Below are positions 48,905-56,738 of a stretch of 64,000 nt of DNA, piece by piece. Both the position numbers and the translations under genes were made by a program. Origin of the DNA: Pseudomonas putida (lineage in GTDB: Bacteria; Pseudomonadota; Gammaproteobacteria; Pseudomonadales; Pseudomonadaceae); assembly GCF_001636055.1 (NCBI RefSeq), contig NZ_CP011789.1:2480001-2544000 (forward strand), written 5' to 3'. Each line of letters starts with the position of its first letter. The stretch's first letter is position 1. The notes under the pieces are model-generated. The model did not search any database and was not told the origin of the DNA. It saw nothing but the letters and a program-made list of their open reading frames with translations.

Positions 48905-50248
48905 CTATAGCCCCTGCAAGGTCTCCATCAGCACCCGCACTTTGGCGATCGACTCCTCGTACTCGGCCTCCCACGCCGAATCAGCCACCACCGCGCCACC
49001 GCCCCAGCAACTGACCTGACCCTCCTTGACCAGCAGGCTGCGGATGGCGATCGAGCTGTCCATCTCGCCGCGCACGTCGAGGTATAGCAGCGAGCCGCAG
49101 TACAGGGCCCGGCGTGTCGGCTCCAGTTCATCGATGATCTGCATGGCACGGATCTTCGGAGCCCCGGTGATCGAACCGCCGGGAAAACTGCCGGCGATCA
49201 GGTCCAGTGCATCCTTGTCGGCGGCCAGGCGCCCGGTGACGCTGCTGACCAGGTGGTGGACGTTGGGGTAGCTCTCGAGGCTGAACAGCTCCGGCACCTT
49301 CACCGAGCCGATCTCGCAGGTACGGCCGATGTCGTTGCGCAACAGGTCAACGATCATCAGGTTCTCCGAGCGGTCCTTGGTGCTGGCTTGCAGCTCGCGG
49401 GCGTTGCGCAGGTCTTGCTCCGGGTCTGCCGAGCGTGGTCGGGTGCCCTTGATCGGGCGGGTCTCGACGTTGCCCTGGCTGACGCGGATGAAGCGCTCCG
49501 GCGAAAAGCTCAGCAGTGCGCTGTCGGGGCTCAGTTGCTGGAAGCCCGAGAAGGGCGTCGGGCAGGCGCTGCGCAGCGCCTGGTAGGCGTGCCACGGATC
49601 GCCCTGGCAGGGGGCGCGAAAGCGCTGCGTGAGGTTGATCTGGTAGCAGTCGCCGGCGTGGATATAGCGTTGTACCTGATCGAAGGCTGCGTGGTACTGC
49701 TCGGCACGAAGATCGCCCTGCATTGGAGACAGCAGCTTGAAGGTTCCGCTGAGTGGCGCGTCATCCTCCTCGAACAGGCGGATCAGGCGCTGGCGTTCGC
49801 TGTCGGCCAAGGCGGGATGGAACACCAATTGGCTGGTGCGCAGTTGGTGGTCGGTGATGGCGGCCCAGGCGTACAGGCCCAGTTGCGCATCGGGCAGGCC
49901 GAGGTCGTCTGTCGCCTGCTGCGGTAGATGCTCCAGGCGCCTGCCGAAGTCATAGCTCAGGTAGCCCATCAGTCCGCCGGCGAACGGCAGTTCGCTATCG
50001 TCGGGCAATGTAGCCTCGCCGAGTCCTGCCAGGGCCTGGCGCAGCCGCTGCAGATAGTGTTCACCGCTTTCGCCGTCCTGCGCTTGCAGTTGTTGCAGTG
50101 GCCAGGCACTGAACAGGTCGAAGCGCCCGCGCTCGGCGACCGGGCGGGCGCTGTCGAGCAGGATGGCGCCGGGGGCCAGGCGCAAGCGGCTGAAGTAGTG
50201 CGCAGGGTCGGGTTGGTAGGGCAGGGGGTGCAGCGTACAGGTCGGCAT
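48905..50248 (-). CDS. pabB: Aminodeoxychorismate synthase component I
   Basis: Converts chorismate and ammonia to 4-amino-4-deoxychorismate for folate. A 447-residue chorismate-binding enzyme. The N-terminal half is anthranilate-synthase-like, and the C-terminal catalytic half has YINLTQRF-type sequence (CYQINLTQRFRAPCQG), ETRPIKGTRPR, SENLMIVDLLRNDIGR, PGGSITGAPKIRAMQII and YCGSLLYLD. The PIKGT lysine distinguishes PabB from TrpE. No amidotransferase domain is fused. Confidence 0.94.
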   Translation of the reverse strand: MPTCTLHPLPYQPDPAHYFSRLRLAPGAILLDSARPVAERGRFDLFSAWPLQQLQAQDGESGEHYLQRLRQALAGLGEATLPDDSELPFAGGLMGYLSYDFGRRLEHLPQQATDDLGLPDAQLGLYAWAAITDHQLRTSQLVFHPALADSERQRLIRLFEEDDAPLSGTFKLLSPMQGDLRAEQYHAAFDQVQRYIHAGDCYQINLTQRFRAPCQGDPWHAYQALRSACPTPFSGFQQLSPDSALLSFSPERFIRVSQGNVETRPIKGTRPRSADPEQDLRNARELQASTKDRSENLMIVDLLRNDIGRTCEIGSVKVPELFSLESYPNVHHLVSSVTGRLAADKDALDLIAGSFPGGSITGAPKIRAMQIIDELEPTRRALYCGSLLYLDVRGEMDSSIAIRSLLVKEGQVSCWGGGAVVADSAWEAEYEESIAKVRVLMETLQGL

Positions 50249-50323
50249 CGGAATGGACGGCGATGAAAATCAAGGACGGGGATTGTAGGCCGCTGTAGGA
50301 AAAGTGCCTAGCACCAGTTGGAG

Positions 50324-50349
50324 CAGGCCGCCCCTGCTGGGACGGCCTG
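50324..50349 (-). terminator. Hairpin after the RimK-like operon
   Basis: On the minus strand AGGCCGTCCC-AGCAGG-GGCGGCCT forms a stable stem about ten bases past the last stop codon. No strong T-run, so efficiency is uncertain. Confidence 0.45.
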
Positions 50350-50357
50350 TGCTGGCA

Positions 50358-51338
50358 TCACTGCTGGACGACATGCCCGAACAGCCCCTGAGCCACTCGC
50401 ACGCGGGTCTCGGCATCTTCGCTGATACCGTCCTTGGCCAGCGCCTCGATATGCGCCTCGATGGCGTGGGTACGCTGTGTCAGGCCGCAGTCGTTGGCGA
50501 TCTGGATGTTCAGGCCGGGGCGGGCGTTGAGCTCAAGGATCAGCGGGCCCTTGTCCTGGTCCAGCACCATGTCCACGCCGATGTAGCCCAGCCCGCACAG
50601 CTCGTAGCAGCTGGCAGCCAGCTTCATGAAACCGTCCCAGTTCGGCAACTGCACGCCATCCACTGCGTTGGTGGTGTCCGGGTGTTTGCTGATGATGCGG
50701 TTCAGCCAGGTGCCGCGCAGGGTGACGCCGGTGGCGAGGTCCACGCCGACCCCGATCGCGCCCTGGTGCAGGTTGGCCTTGCCGCCGGACTGGCGGGTCG
50801 GCAGGCGCAGCATGGCCATCACCGGGTAGCCCATCAGCACGATGATGCGGATGTCGGGTACACCTTCGTAGCTGATGCTCTTGAAGATCTGGTCCGGGGT
50901 GACGCGGTACTCGATCAGGGCGCGGTCGCGGTGCCCACCCAGCGAATACAGCCCGGTAAGGATGCTCGAGATCTGGTGCTCGATTTCCTCATGGCTGATG
51001 ATCTTGCCCGAGACCGTGCGGTAACGGTCCTCGAAGCGGTCGGCGACCACCAGGATGCCATCGCCGCCAGCGCCTTGCGCCGGCTTGATGACGAAGTCGC
51101 TGCGCCCGCCGATGATCTCGTCGAGCTTCTCGATCTCTTTTTCGGTTTCGATGATGCCGTACATCTCCGGCACATGGATGCCGGCCGCCAGTGCGCGCTC
51201 CTTGGTGATGATCTTGTCGTCGACGATCGGGTACAGGTGGCGCTTGTTGTACTTCAGGACATAGTCCGCGTTGCGCCGGTTGATACCCATGATGCCCCGA
51301 GCCTCCAGGGCTTTCCACGTCTTGATCAGTCCGAACAT
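50358..51338 (-). CDS. RimK-like ATP-grasp alpha-L-glutamate ligase-like protein
   Basis: A 326-residue ATP-grasp enzyme related to RimK-type amide ligases. FVIKPAQGAGGDGILVV holds the nucleotide lysine and glycine-rich loop, and LGYIGVDMVLDQDKGPLILELNARPGL carries the metal-binding Asp and Glu-x-Asn. The N-terminus (GIMGINRRNADYVLKYNKRH) is specific to this family. It should join an amino acid to an unknown acceptor. The start overlaps the stop of the upstream membrane protein (TGATG), so it is the third gene of an operon with 51338-52873 and 52879-53415. Confidence 0.83.
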   Translation of the reverse strand: MFGLIKTWKALEARGIMGINRRNADYVLKYNKRHLYPIVDDKIITKERALAAGIHVPEMYGIIETEKEIEKLDEIIGGRSDFVIKPAQGAGGDGILVVADRFEDRYRTVSGKIISHEEIEHQISSILTGLYSLGGHRDRALIEYRVTPDQIFKSISYEGVPDIRIIVLMGYPVMAMLRLPTRQSGGKANLHQGAIGVGVDLATGVTLRGTWLNRIISKHPDTTNAVDGVQLPNWDGFMKLAASCYELCGLGYIGVDMVLDQDKGPLILELNARPGLNIQIANDCGLTQRTHAIEAHIEALAKDGISEDAETRVRVAQGLFGHVVQQ

Positions 51339-52873
51339 CAGGCGTCAGCCTTCTTCAGGAATGCCTTGAAGCGAACGAGCTCGGTCAGGCGGTAGCCGCG
51401 GTAGCGACCCATCGCCAGCATGAAGCCCACCAGGATCAGCAGCACGGCCGGGAAGGTGAAGACGAAGTACACGGCTTCCGGCACAGTCATCAGCAGGTGC
51501 GCCAGGGAGGCTGCGAACAGGGTGCCGACGGCGACTTTCATTGCATGGCCGCCGCCACGTTCTTCCCAGGTGATCGACAGGCGCTCGATGGTCATGGTCA
51601 GGATCACCATCGGGAACAGTGCCACCGACAGCCCGCGCTCCAGGCCCAGCTTGTGGCTGAACAGGCTGATCGCGGCGATCAGCACCACGACGAAGGTCAG
51701 CACCACCGACAGGCGCGGCAGCATCTGCAGCTTCAGGTGTTCAAGATAGGAGCGCAGCGAAAGGCCCAGGGCGGTGATCACCGTGAACAGCACGATGCCG
51801 AAGCCTAGCTGCGTTTCGCGGAAGGCCAGGGCAATCAGCACCGGAGTGAAGGTGCCGAGGGTCTGAATGCCGATCAGGTTGCGCAGTACGAGGATGACCA
51901 GCACGCCGATCGGGATCATCACCATGATCATGAAGGTCTGCTGGGTTTGCAGCGGCAGGCCGTACAGGGAGTACTCGAGGAAGTCGGCGTCGGTGTTCTC
52001 GTCGGTCAGCTTGGCCAGGCGGATGGCGTTCATCTCGCTGTTGTTCATGCTGAAGGTGACGGTGGCCTTCTTGCCGCCATCGACGGTGATCAGGTTTTCA
52101 TCGCCGGTCCACCACAGCAGGCGGTCATTGGGCAGGCCCTGCTCGCCGGTTTCCGGGTTGAAGTACAGCCAGGCGTTGCCGTTGAAGCTGCGCAGCCACA
52201 GTTCAGGGCTTTGCGGGGTGTCGGCAACCAGGCGGATGGTGTGGACCTTTTCCATCGGCACGTGGGCGATCGACAGCAGCAGGTCGATGACCTGGGCTTT
52301 CTTCATGGGGGAGTTGTCGCCGGCCAGCAGCAGCTTGGCGTTGTCATCGTTGGGGTTGTTGACGCGCTTGATGGTCTCGCTGACGAAGGTCTCGACGTCG
52401 GCAGAGTGCTGGCGGATCGGTGCCATCAGCGCTTCGGCGGCAATCTTCTCGGGGCCTTCGACCGCCAGGCTGTCACGGAAGGTCGGGCCCTTGATCTTGG
52501 CTTTTTCGGTGCTGTAGCGCTTGGTCAGGACCAGGCGGTAGTAGAGGGTCTGATTGCCGCTGGCGCGGCGAGCCGACCAGGTGACCTTGCGATTGCCATC
52601 GGTGCGATTGACGCTGACCCCGTAGTTGTTGGAGATGAAGCTCTCGTTGAGGCTCACGTAGTCGCGGTTCAGCGGCGGCACGAACATCTGGATCTTTACC
52701 GGGTCCTTGGGACTGGCAACGAACTCGACCTTGGCGTCGATGTTCCACAGGTCGTCGGTCTCGTCTTCGGTTACCGGGATGCCCAGGATGAAGATCTGGT
52801 AGCAGGTGACCGTCACGCCCAGCAGCACCAGGACGGTGATCAGGACTTTCAGGTGCAGGGTAAGAGAGCGCAT
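51338..52873 (-). CDS. Inactive transglutaminase-fused multi-TM protein (UUP1/7TM)
   Basis: A 511-residue membrane protein. A first helix (about 8-30) is followed by a large periplasmic region of about 280 residues. This region matches the 'inactive transglutaminase' family: LLLSIAHVPMEKVHTIRL and SFNGNAWLYFNPETGEQG are recognisable, but the catalytic Cys-His-Asp set is not. The last third has six or seven helices (from QQTFMIMVMIPIGVLVILV on). Members occur beside RimK-like ligases and retropepsin-like proteases, as here. Function unproven; perhaps a substrate-presenting scaffold. Confidence 0.8.
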   Translation of the reverse strand: MRSLTLHLKVLITVLVLLGVTVTCYQIFILGIPVTEDETDDLWNIDAKVEFVASPKDPVKIQMFVPPLNRDYVSLNESFISNNYGVSVNRTDGNRKVTWSARRASGNQTLYYRLVLTKRYSTEKAKIKGPTFRDSLAVEGPEKIAAEALMAPIRQHSADVETFVSETIKRVNNPNDDNAKLLLAGDNSPMKKAQVIDLLLSIAHVPMEKVHTIRLVADTPQSPELWLRSFNGNAWLYFNPETGEQGLPNDRLLWWTGDENLITVDGGKKATVTFSMNNSEMNAIRLAKLTDENTDADFLEYSLYGLPLQTQQTFMIMVMIPIGVLVILVLRNLIGIQTLGTFTPVLIALAFRETQLGFGIVLFTVITALGLSLRSYLEHLKLQMLPRLSVVLTFVVVLIAAISLFSHKLGLERGLSVALFPMVILTMTIERLSITWEERGGGHAMKVAVGTLFAASLAHLLMTVPEAVYFVFTFPAVLLILVGFMLAMGRYRGYRLTELVRFKAFLKKADA

Positions 52874-52878
52874 CGGAA

Positions 52879-53415
52879 TTACTCTACTTTGGGAGCTTCG
52901 GTGGCACAGGCAGGTTTGCCGGCCGCGTATTTGAGGCTGGGGTCGACCAGCGCGTCGAAGTGCTTGAGTGCCTCGGAGCCGATCAGCAGCGGGAACTGGA
53001 AGGCGCTGCGGTCGGTAAGATTGACTTCGATGGTGCGCAGGGCCTGGCCCATGCAGATGTTCAGTTCGATCACCGGGCGGGCGGTGTAGGCCTTGCCTTC
53101 ATCCGGATTGTAGTCACCGGCGCGCCGCTTGATCTTGCTCACGCGGGCCAGTGGGCGTTCGATGGGGTGCTTGTGGGCGGCGTCGATGGCCAGGTAGAAA
53201 CGCACCCAGCTTTCGCCGTCGCGCTTGAAGCGCTTGATGTCGCGCGCGCTGAGCGAGGCGGTCTTGGCGCCGGTGTCGAGCTTGGCGGCCACTTCAAGGT
53301 CAAGATCGCCCAGGCGGGCGTACTCGTTCAGGCCGTACACGGTCTTTTCGGCCGCATGGCCAAGCGCCGGCAGCAAGGCGAGGCTGAACAACAGTGAATA
53401 AAACGTGGGTCTCAT
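52879..53415 (-). CDS. Retropepsin-like (so-called ATP-dependent zinc) protease, periplasmic
   Basis: A 178-residue precursor with signal peptide (SLLFSLALLPALGHAA) and one retropepsin-like domain. The aspartic-protease signature is KLDTGAKTASLSA (about residues 43-55), and a conserved LIGSEAL follows near the end. Such proteins, formerly annotated as zinc proteases (DUF785), act as dimers; RimB in the ribosomal S6 system is related. Cleavage of a glutamylated or peptide-modified product made by the neighbouring ligase is a reasonable but untested idea. First gene of the three-gene operon. Confidence 0.82.
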   Translation of the reverse strand: MRPTFYSLLFSLALLPALGHAAEKTVYGLNEYARLGDLDLEVAAKLDTGAKTASLSARDIKRFKRDGESWVRFYLAIDAAHKHPIERPLARVSKIKRRAGDYNPDEGKAYTARPVIELNICMGQALRTIEVNLTDRSAFQFPLLIGSEALKHFDALVDPSLKYAAGKPACATEAPKVE

Positions 53416-53605
53416 AGTCCTGGCGCGGTGCTGTCTGTGTTCGGGGCAGGGCGCAAGCGCCTCGTTCATCTGTCAACAGCATGAAATGATGACAGGCACA
53501 CTATCCGTAATCCTTGGGAAGCGCGGCATTCTATCACGCCGACGTCTTGACGCCAGCGCGCTGCGATCTGACCGCGGCAGCGTGGGGTAAGTTCGTTATT
53601 AGACA

Positions 53606-53688
53606 ATTGTCGACAATGTTGTTTTTGTCTTTGACTATGCACCTTTATTTGGCTAGTTTTGGCGCTATCAACTTACAAGGTGTCGACA
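53606..53688 (+). promoter_or_regulatory. prp promoter with two GntR-type operators
   Basis: Operator 1 is the perfect palindrome ATTGTCGACAAT (53606-53617). Operator 2, TGTCGACA in GTGTCGACAATC (53681-53688), lies just before the regulator's ATG at 53692. Between them TTGACT (53631-53636), 17 bp, and TAGTTT (53654-53659) make a sigma-70 promoter. One site upstream of -35 and one in the leader suggest looping autorepression by the GntR protein. Confidence 0.68.
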
Positions 53689-53691
53689 ATC

Positions 53692-54408
53692 ATGCTGGAA
53701 GCCCCCCAGGCCCTCGCACCGGTTGCAGATGATTCCGAAACGCTTTCAGAGAATGTCTTTCGGCGCATCCAGGCGGCCATCGTGAAGGGGGATATCGCCC
53801 CGGGCAGCAAGATTTCCGAGCCGGAGCTGGCCCGCACCTACGGCATCAGCCGCGGTCCGCTGCGCGAGGCCATTCATCGACTGGAGGGCCAGCGCCTGCT
53901 GGTGCGTGTGCCGCATGTCGGTGCACGGGTGGTATCGCTCAACCATGCTGAGCTGATCGAGCTGTACGAAATCCGCGAATCGCTCGAAGGCATGGCCTGC
54001 AGGCTCGCCGCTGAACGCATGAGCGTGGCCCAGATCGACGAACTGCGCCAGGTGCTCGATACCCACGAGCGCGATGCGGCATTCCAGGCCGGGCTTGGCT
54101 ACTACCAACAGGAAGGCGATTTCGACTTCCACTATCGGATCATCCAGGGCAGCGGCAACCAGACCCTGGTCAAGATGCTGTGCGGCGAGCTGTACCAGCT
54201 GGTGCGCATGTACCGCATCCAGTTCTCGGCCACCCCCAACCGTCCGCGCCAGGCTTTCGCCGAACACCACCGCATACTCGATGCCATCGCCGACCGTGAC
54301 GGCGAGCTGGCCGAACTCCTGATGCGCCGCCATATCGGTGCGTCCAAGCGCAATATCGAGCGTCACTACCAGGACGCCCACAACAACAGCCCACGAGGTG
54401 AGTCATGA
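53692..54408 (+). CDS. GntR/FCD family regulator of the 2-methylcitrate operon
   Basis: A 238-residue FadR-subfamily regulator. The winged helix lies at about residues 20-85 ([21 protein letters not shown]), and the FCD ligand domain carries the metal-binding histidines ([22 protein letters not shown]). It is the first gene of the prp operon and overlaps prpB by ATGA. The adjacent palindromes imply autoregulation; a C3 or 2-methylcitrate-cycle acid is the probable ligand. Unlike the sigma-54 PrpR of enterics, this is a repressor-type protein, so I avoid that symbol. Confidence 0.9.
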   Translation: MLEAPQALAPVADDSETLSENVFRRIQAAIVKGDIAPGSKISEPELARTYGISRGPLREAIHRLEGQRLLVRVPHVGARVVSLNHAELIELYEIRESLEGMACRLAAERMSVAQIDELRQVLDTHERDAAFQAGLGYYQQEGDFDFHYRIIQGSGNQTLVKMLCGELYQLVRMYRIQFSATPNRPRQAFAEHHRILDAIADRDGELAELLMRRHIGASKRNIERHYQDAHNNSPRGES

Positions 54409-55295
54409 CTGTGAAGAGCACCCCCGGTCAGCGTTTTCGCGACGCCGTAGCCGCCGAGCATCCGCTGCAGGTAGTCGGAGCGATCAACGCCAACCATGCG
54501 CTGCTGGCCAAGCGCGCCGGGTTCAAGGCCATCTACCTGTCCGGTGGCGGGGTTGCTGCCGGCTCCCTGGGGCTGCCGGACCTGGGCATCAGCGGGCTGG
54601 ACGACGTGCTGACCGATGTTCGCCGGATCACGGATGTGTGCGACCTGCCGCTGCTGGTGGATGTCGACACCGGCTTTGGTGCCTCGGCGTTCAACGTCGC
54701 CCGCACGGTGCGCTCGATGTGCAAGTTCGGCGCCGCGGCCATTCACATCGAGGACCAGGTCGGCGCCAAGCGCTGTGGTCATCGGCCGAACAAGGAGATC
54801 GTCTCGCAGCAGGAGATGGTCGACCGGATCAAGGCAGCGGTGGATGCGCGCACTGACGACAGCTTCGTGATCATGGCACGTACCGACGCCCTGGCGGTGG
54901 AAGGCTTGAATGCGGCATTGGACCGTGCCGAGGCGTGCATCGAGGCCGGCGCCGACATGATCTTCCCCGAAGCCATCACCGAGCTGCAGATGTACAAGAC
55001 CTTCGCCGACCGGGTGAAGGCGCCGATCCTGGCCAATATCACCGAGTTCGGTGCCACGCCGCTGTACACCACCGACGAGCTGGCGTCGGTCGATGTATCG
55101 CTGGTGCTGTACCCACTGTCGGCGTTTCGCGCCATGAACAAGGCTGCCGAGAACGTCTACGCCGCCCTGCGCCGCGACGGTACGCAGAAGAATGTGATCG
55201 ACACCATGCAGACCCGCATGGAGCTCTACGATGCCATTGGTTATCACGCGTTCGAGCAGAGCCTCGATGCGCTGTTTGCGCAGAAGAAAGGGTAA
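54405..55295 (+). CDS. prpB: 2-methylisocitrate lyase
   Basis: Cleaves 2-methylisocitrate to pyruvate and succinate, the last step of the 2-methylcitrate cycle. The product has 296 residues. The isocitrate-lyase superfamily active-site loop KRCGH has C124 as catalytic acid, the metal site is in VDVDTGFG and [12 protein letters not shown], and [16 protein letters not shown] near the N-terminus is typical of PrpB. Its start overlaps the regulator stop. Confidence 0.96.
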   Translation: MTVKSTPGQRFRDAVAAEHPLQVVGAINANHALLAKRAGFKAIYLSGGGVAAGSLGLPDLGISGLDDVLTDVRRITDVCDLPLLVDVDTGFGASAFNVARTVRSMCKFGAAAIHIEDQVGAKRCGHRPNKEIVSQQEMVDRIKAAVDARTDDSFVIMARTDALAVEGLNAALDRAEACIEAGADMIFPEAITELQMYKTFADRVKAPILANITEFGATPLYTTDELASVDVSLVLYPLSAFRAMNKAAENVYAALRRDGTQKNVIDTMQTRMELYDAIGYHAFEQSLDALFAQKKG

Positions 55296-55310
55296 GCCAT
55301 GCCGGCGGTA

Positions 55311-55393
55311 TCGGCCCCATCGCGGGGCAAGCCCGCTCCCACAAGGGTCAGGCACTCCTCTGTGGGAGCGGGCTTGTCCCGCGATGGGGCCGG
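55311..55393. repeat. REP pair between prpB and prpC
   Basis: TCGGCCCCATCGCGGGGCAA then GCCCGCTCCCACA on the left is mirrored by TGTGGGAGCGGGCTTGTCCC then GCGATGGGGCCGG on the right, forming a long imperfect hairpin inside the operon. Confidence 0.87.
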
Positions 55394-55453
55394 TGCGATC
55401 GCTGCAGATTAGCCAGAAAGACTTCATAACAAATTCAAGAAAGGAGAAACACC

Positions 55454-56581
55454 ATGGCCGAAGCAAAAGTACTCAGTGGTGCCGGCCTGCGTGGCCAGGT
55501 GGCCGGGCAGACCGCGCTGTCGACCGTGGGCCAGGCCGGTGCCGGCCTGACCTATCGTGGCTACGACGTGCGCGACCTGGCCGCTGGTGCCGAGTTCGAG
55601 GAAGTCGCCTACCTGCTGCTCTATGGTGAGCTGCCAAACAAGGCCGAGCTGGATGACTACAAACACAAGCTCAAGGGCCTGCGCGACCTGCCGCAAGCGC
55701 TCAAGGAAGTGCTCGAGCGCATCCCGCGCGACGCCCATCCGATGGACGTGATGCGCACAGGCTGCTCGGTGCTCGGAACCCTGGAGCCGGAGCTGACCTT
55801 CGAGGCCCAGCGCGACAAGACCGATCGCCTGCTGGCACTGTTCCCGGCGGTGATGTGCTACTGGTACCGCTTCACCCACCACGGCGTGCGCATCGACTGC
55901 AGCAGCGACGAGGACACCCTCGGTGGCCACTTCCTGCACCTGCTGCACGGCAAGAAGCCGAGCGAGCTGCACGTGAAGGTGATGAACGTCTCGCTGATCC
56001 TTTACGCCGAGCACGAATTCAACGCCTCGACCTTCACTGCGCGGGTCTGTGCCTCGACCCTGTCGGACCTGTACTCCTGCGTCACGGCCGCCATCGGCTC
56101 GCTGCGCGGCCCGTTGCACGGTGGTGCCAACGAGGCGGCGATGGAGCTGATCGAGCGCTTCCAGAGTCCGCAGGAGGCGACCGCCGAGCTGCTGCGCATG
56201 CTCGAGCGCAAGGACAAGATCATGGGCTTCGGCCACGCCATCTACAAAGAGTCCGACCCGCGCAACGAGGTGATCAAGGGCTGGTCGAAGCAGTTGGCCG
56301 ACGAGGTGGGCGACAAGGTCCTGTACCCGGTATCCGAGGCCATCGACAAGACCATGTGGGAGCAGAAGCGCTTGTTCCCCAACGCCGATTTCTACCATGC
56401 CTCGGCGTACCACTTCATGGGCATCCCGACCAAGCTGTTCACCCCGATCTTCGTCTGCTCGCGCCTGACCGGCTGGGCGGCGCACGTGTTCGAGCAGCGC
56501 GCCAACAACCGCATCATTCGTCCGAGCGCCGAGTACACCGGCGTCGAGCAGCGCCAGTTCGTGCCGATCGACAAGCGCTGA
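55454..56581 (+). CDS. prpC: 2-methylcitrate synthase
   Basis: Condenses propionyl-CoA with oxaloacetate. A 375-residue citrate-synthase-fold enzyme with the active-site histidines in RGPLHGGANEAAM and GFGHAIYKESDPRN, the catalytic Asp near ADFYHASAYHFMGIP, and an N-terminus (LRGQVAGQTALSTV) characteristic of the methylcitrate branch. AAGGAGA lies nine bases before the ATG. Confidence 0.95.
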   Translation: MAEAKVLSGAGLRGQVAGQTALSTVGQAGAGLTYRGYDVRDLAAGAEFEEVAYLLLYGELPNKAELDDYKHKLKGLRDLPQALKEVLERIPRDAHPMDVMRTGCSVLGTLEPELTFEAQRDKTDRLLALFPAVMCYWYRFTHHGVRIDCSSDEDTLGGHFLHLLHGKKPSELHVKVMNVSLILYAEHEFNASTFTARVCASTLSDLYSCVTAAIGSLRGPLHGGANEAAMELIERFQSPQEATAELLRMLERKDKIMGFGHAIYKESDPRNEVIKGWSKQLADEVGDKVLYPVSEAIDKTMWEQKRLFPNADFYHASAYHFMGIPTKLFTPIFVCSRLTGWAAHVFEQRANNRIIRPSAEYTGVEQRQFVPIDKR

Positions 56582-56602
56582 CAAAAGGCGCGCCGCGCGC
56601 CC

Positions 56603-56691
56603 TGTAGGAGCGGGCTTGCCCCGCGATAGCGTCAGACCAGACAGCATCATTGGCACGACTGACGCCATCGCGGGACAAGCCCGCTCCTACA
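56603..56691. repeat. REP pair between prpC and acnD
   Basis: TGTAGGAGCGGGCTTGCCCC-GCGATAGCGTCAG (56603-56635) is mirrored by CTGACGCCATCGCGGGACAA-GCCCGCTCCTACA (56659-56691) around a 23-base spacer. Confidence 0.87.
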
Positions 56692-56738
56692 AGAGCGACC
56701 GCGGCCCTTGGATAACCGTGACCGAGCCTGATAACGAT

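Noticed and set aside
56616..56738. A longer N-terminus for AcnD
   Set aside because: The extension would be encoded by a REP pair; the product from ATG 56739 has the length expected for AcnD.
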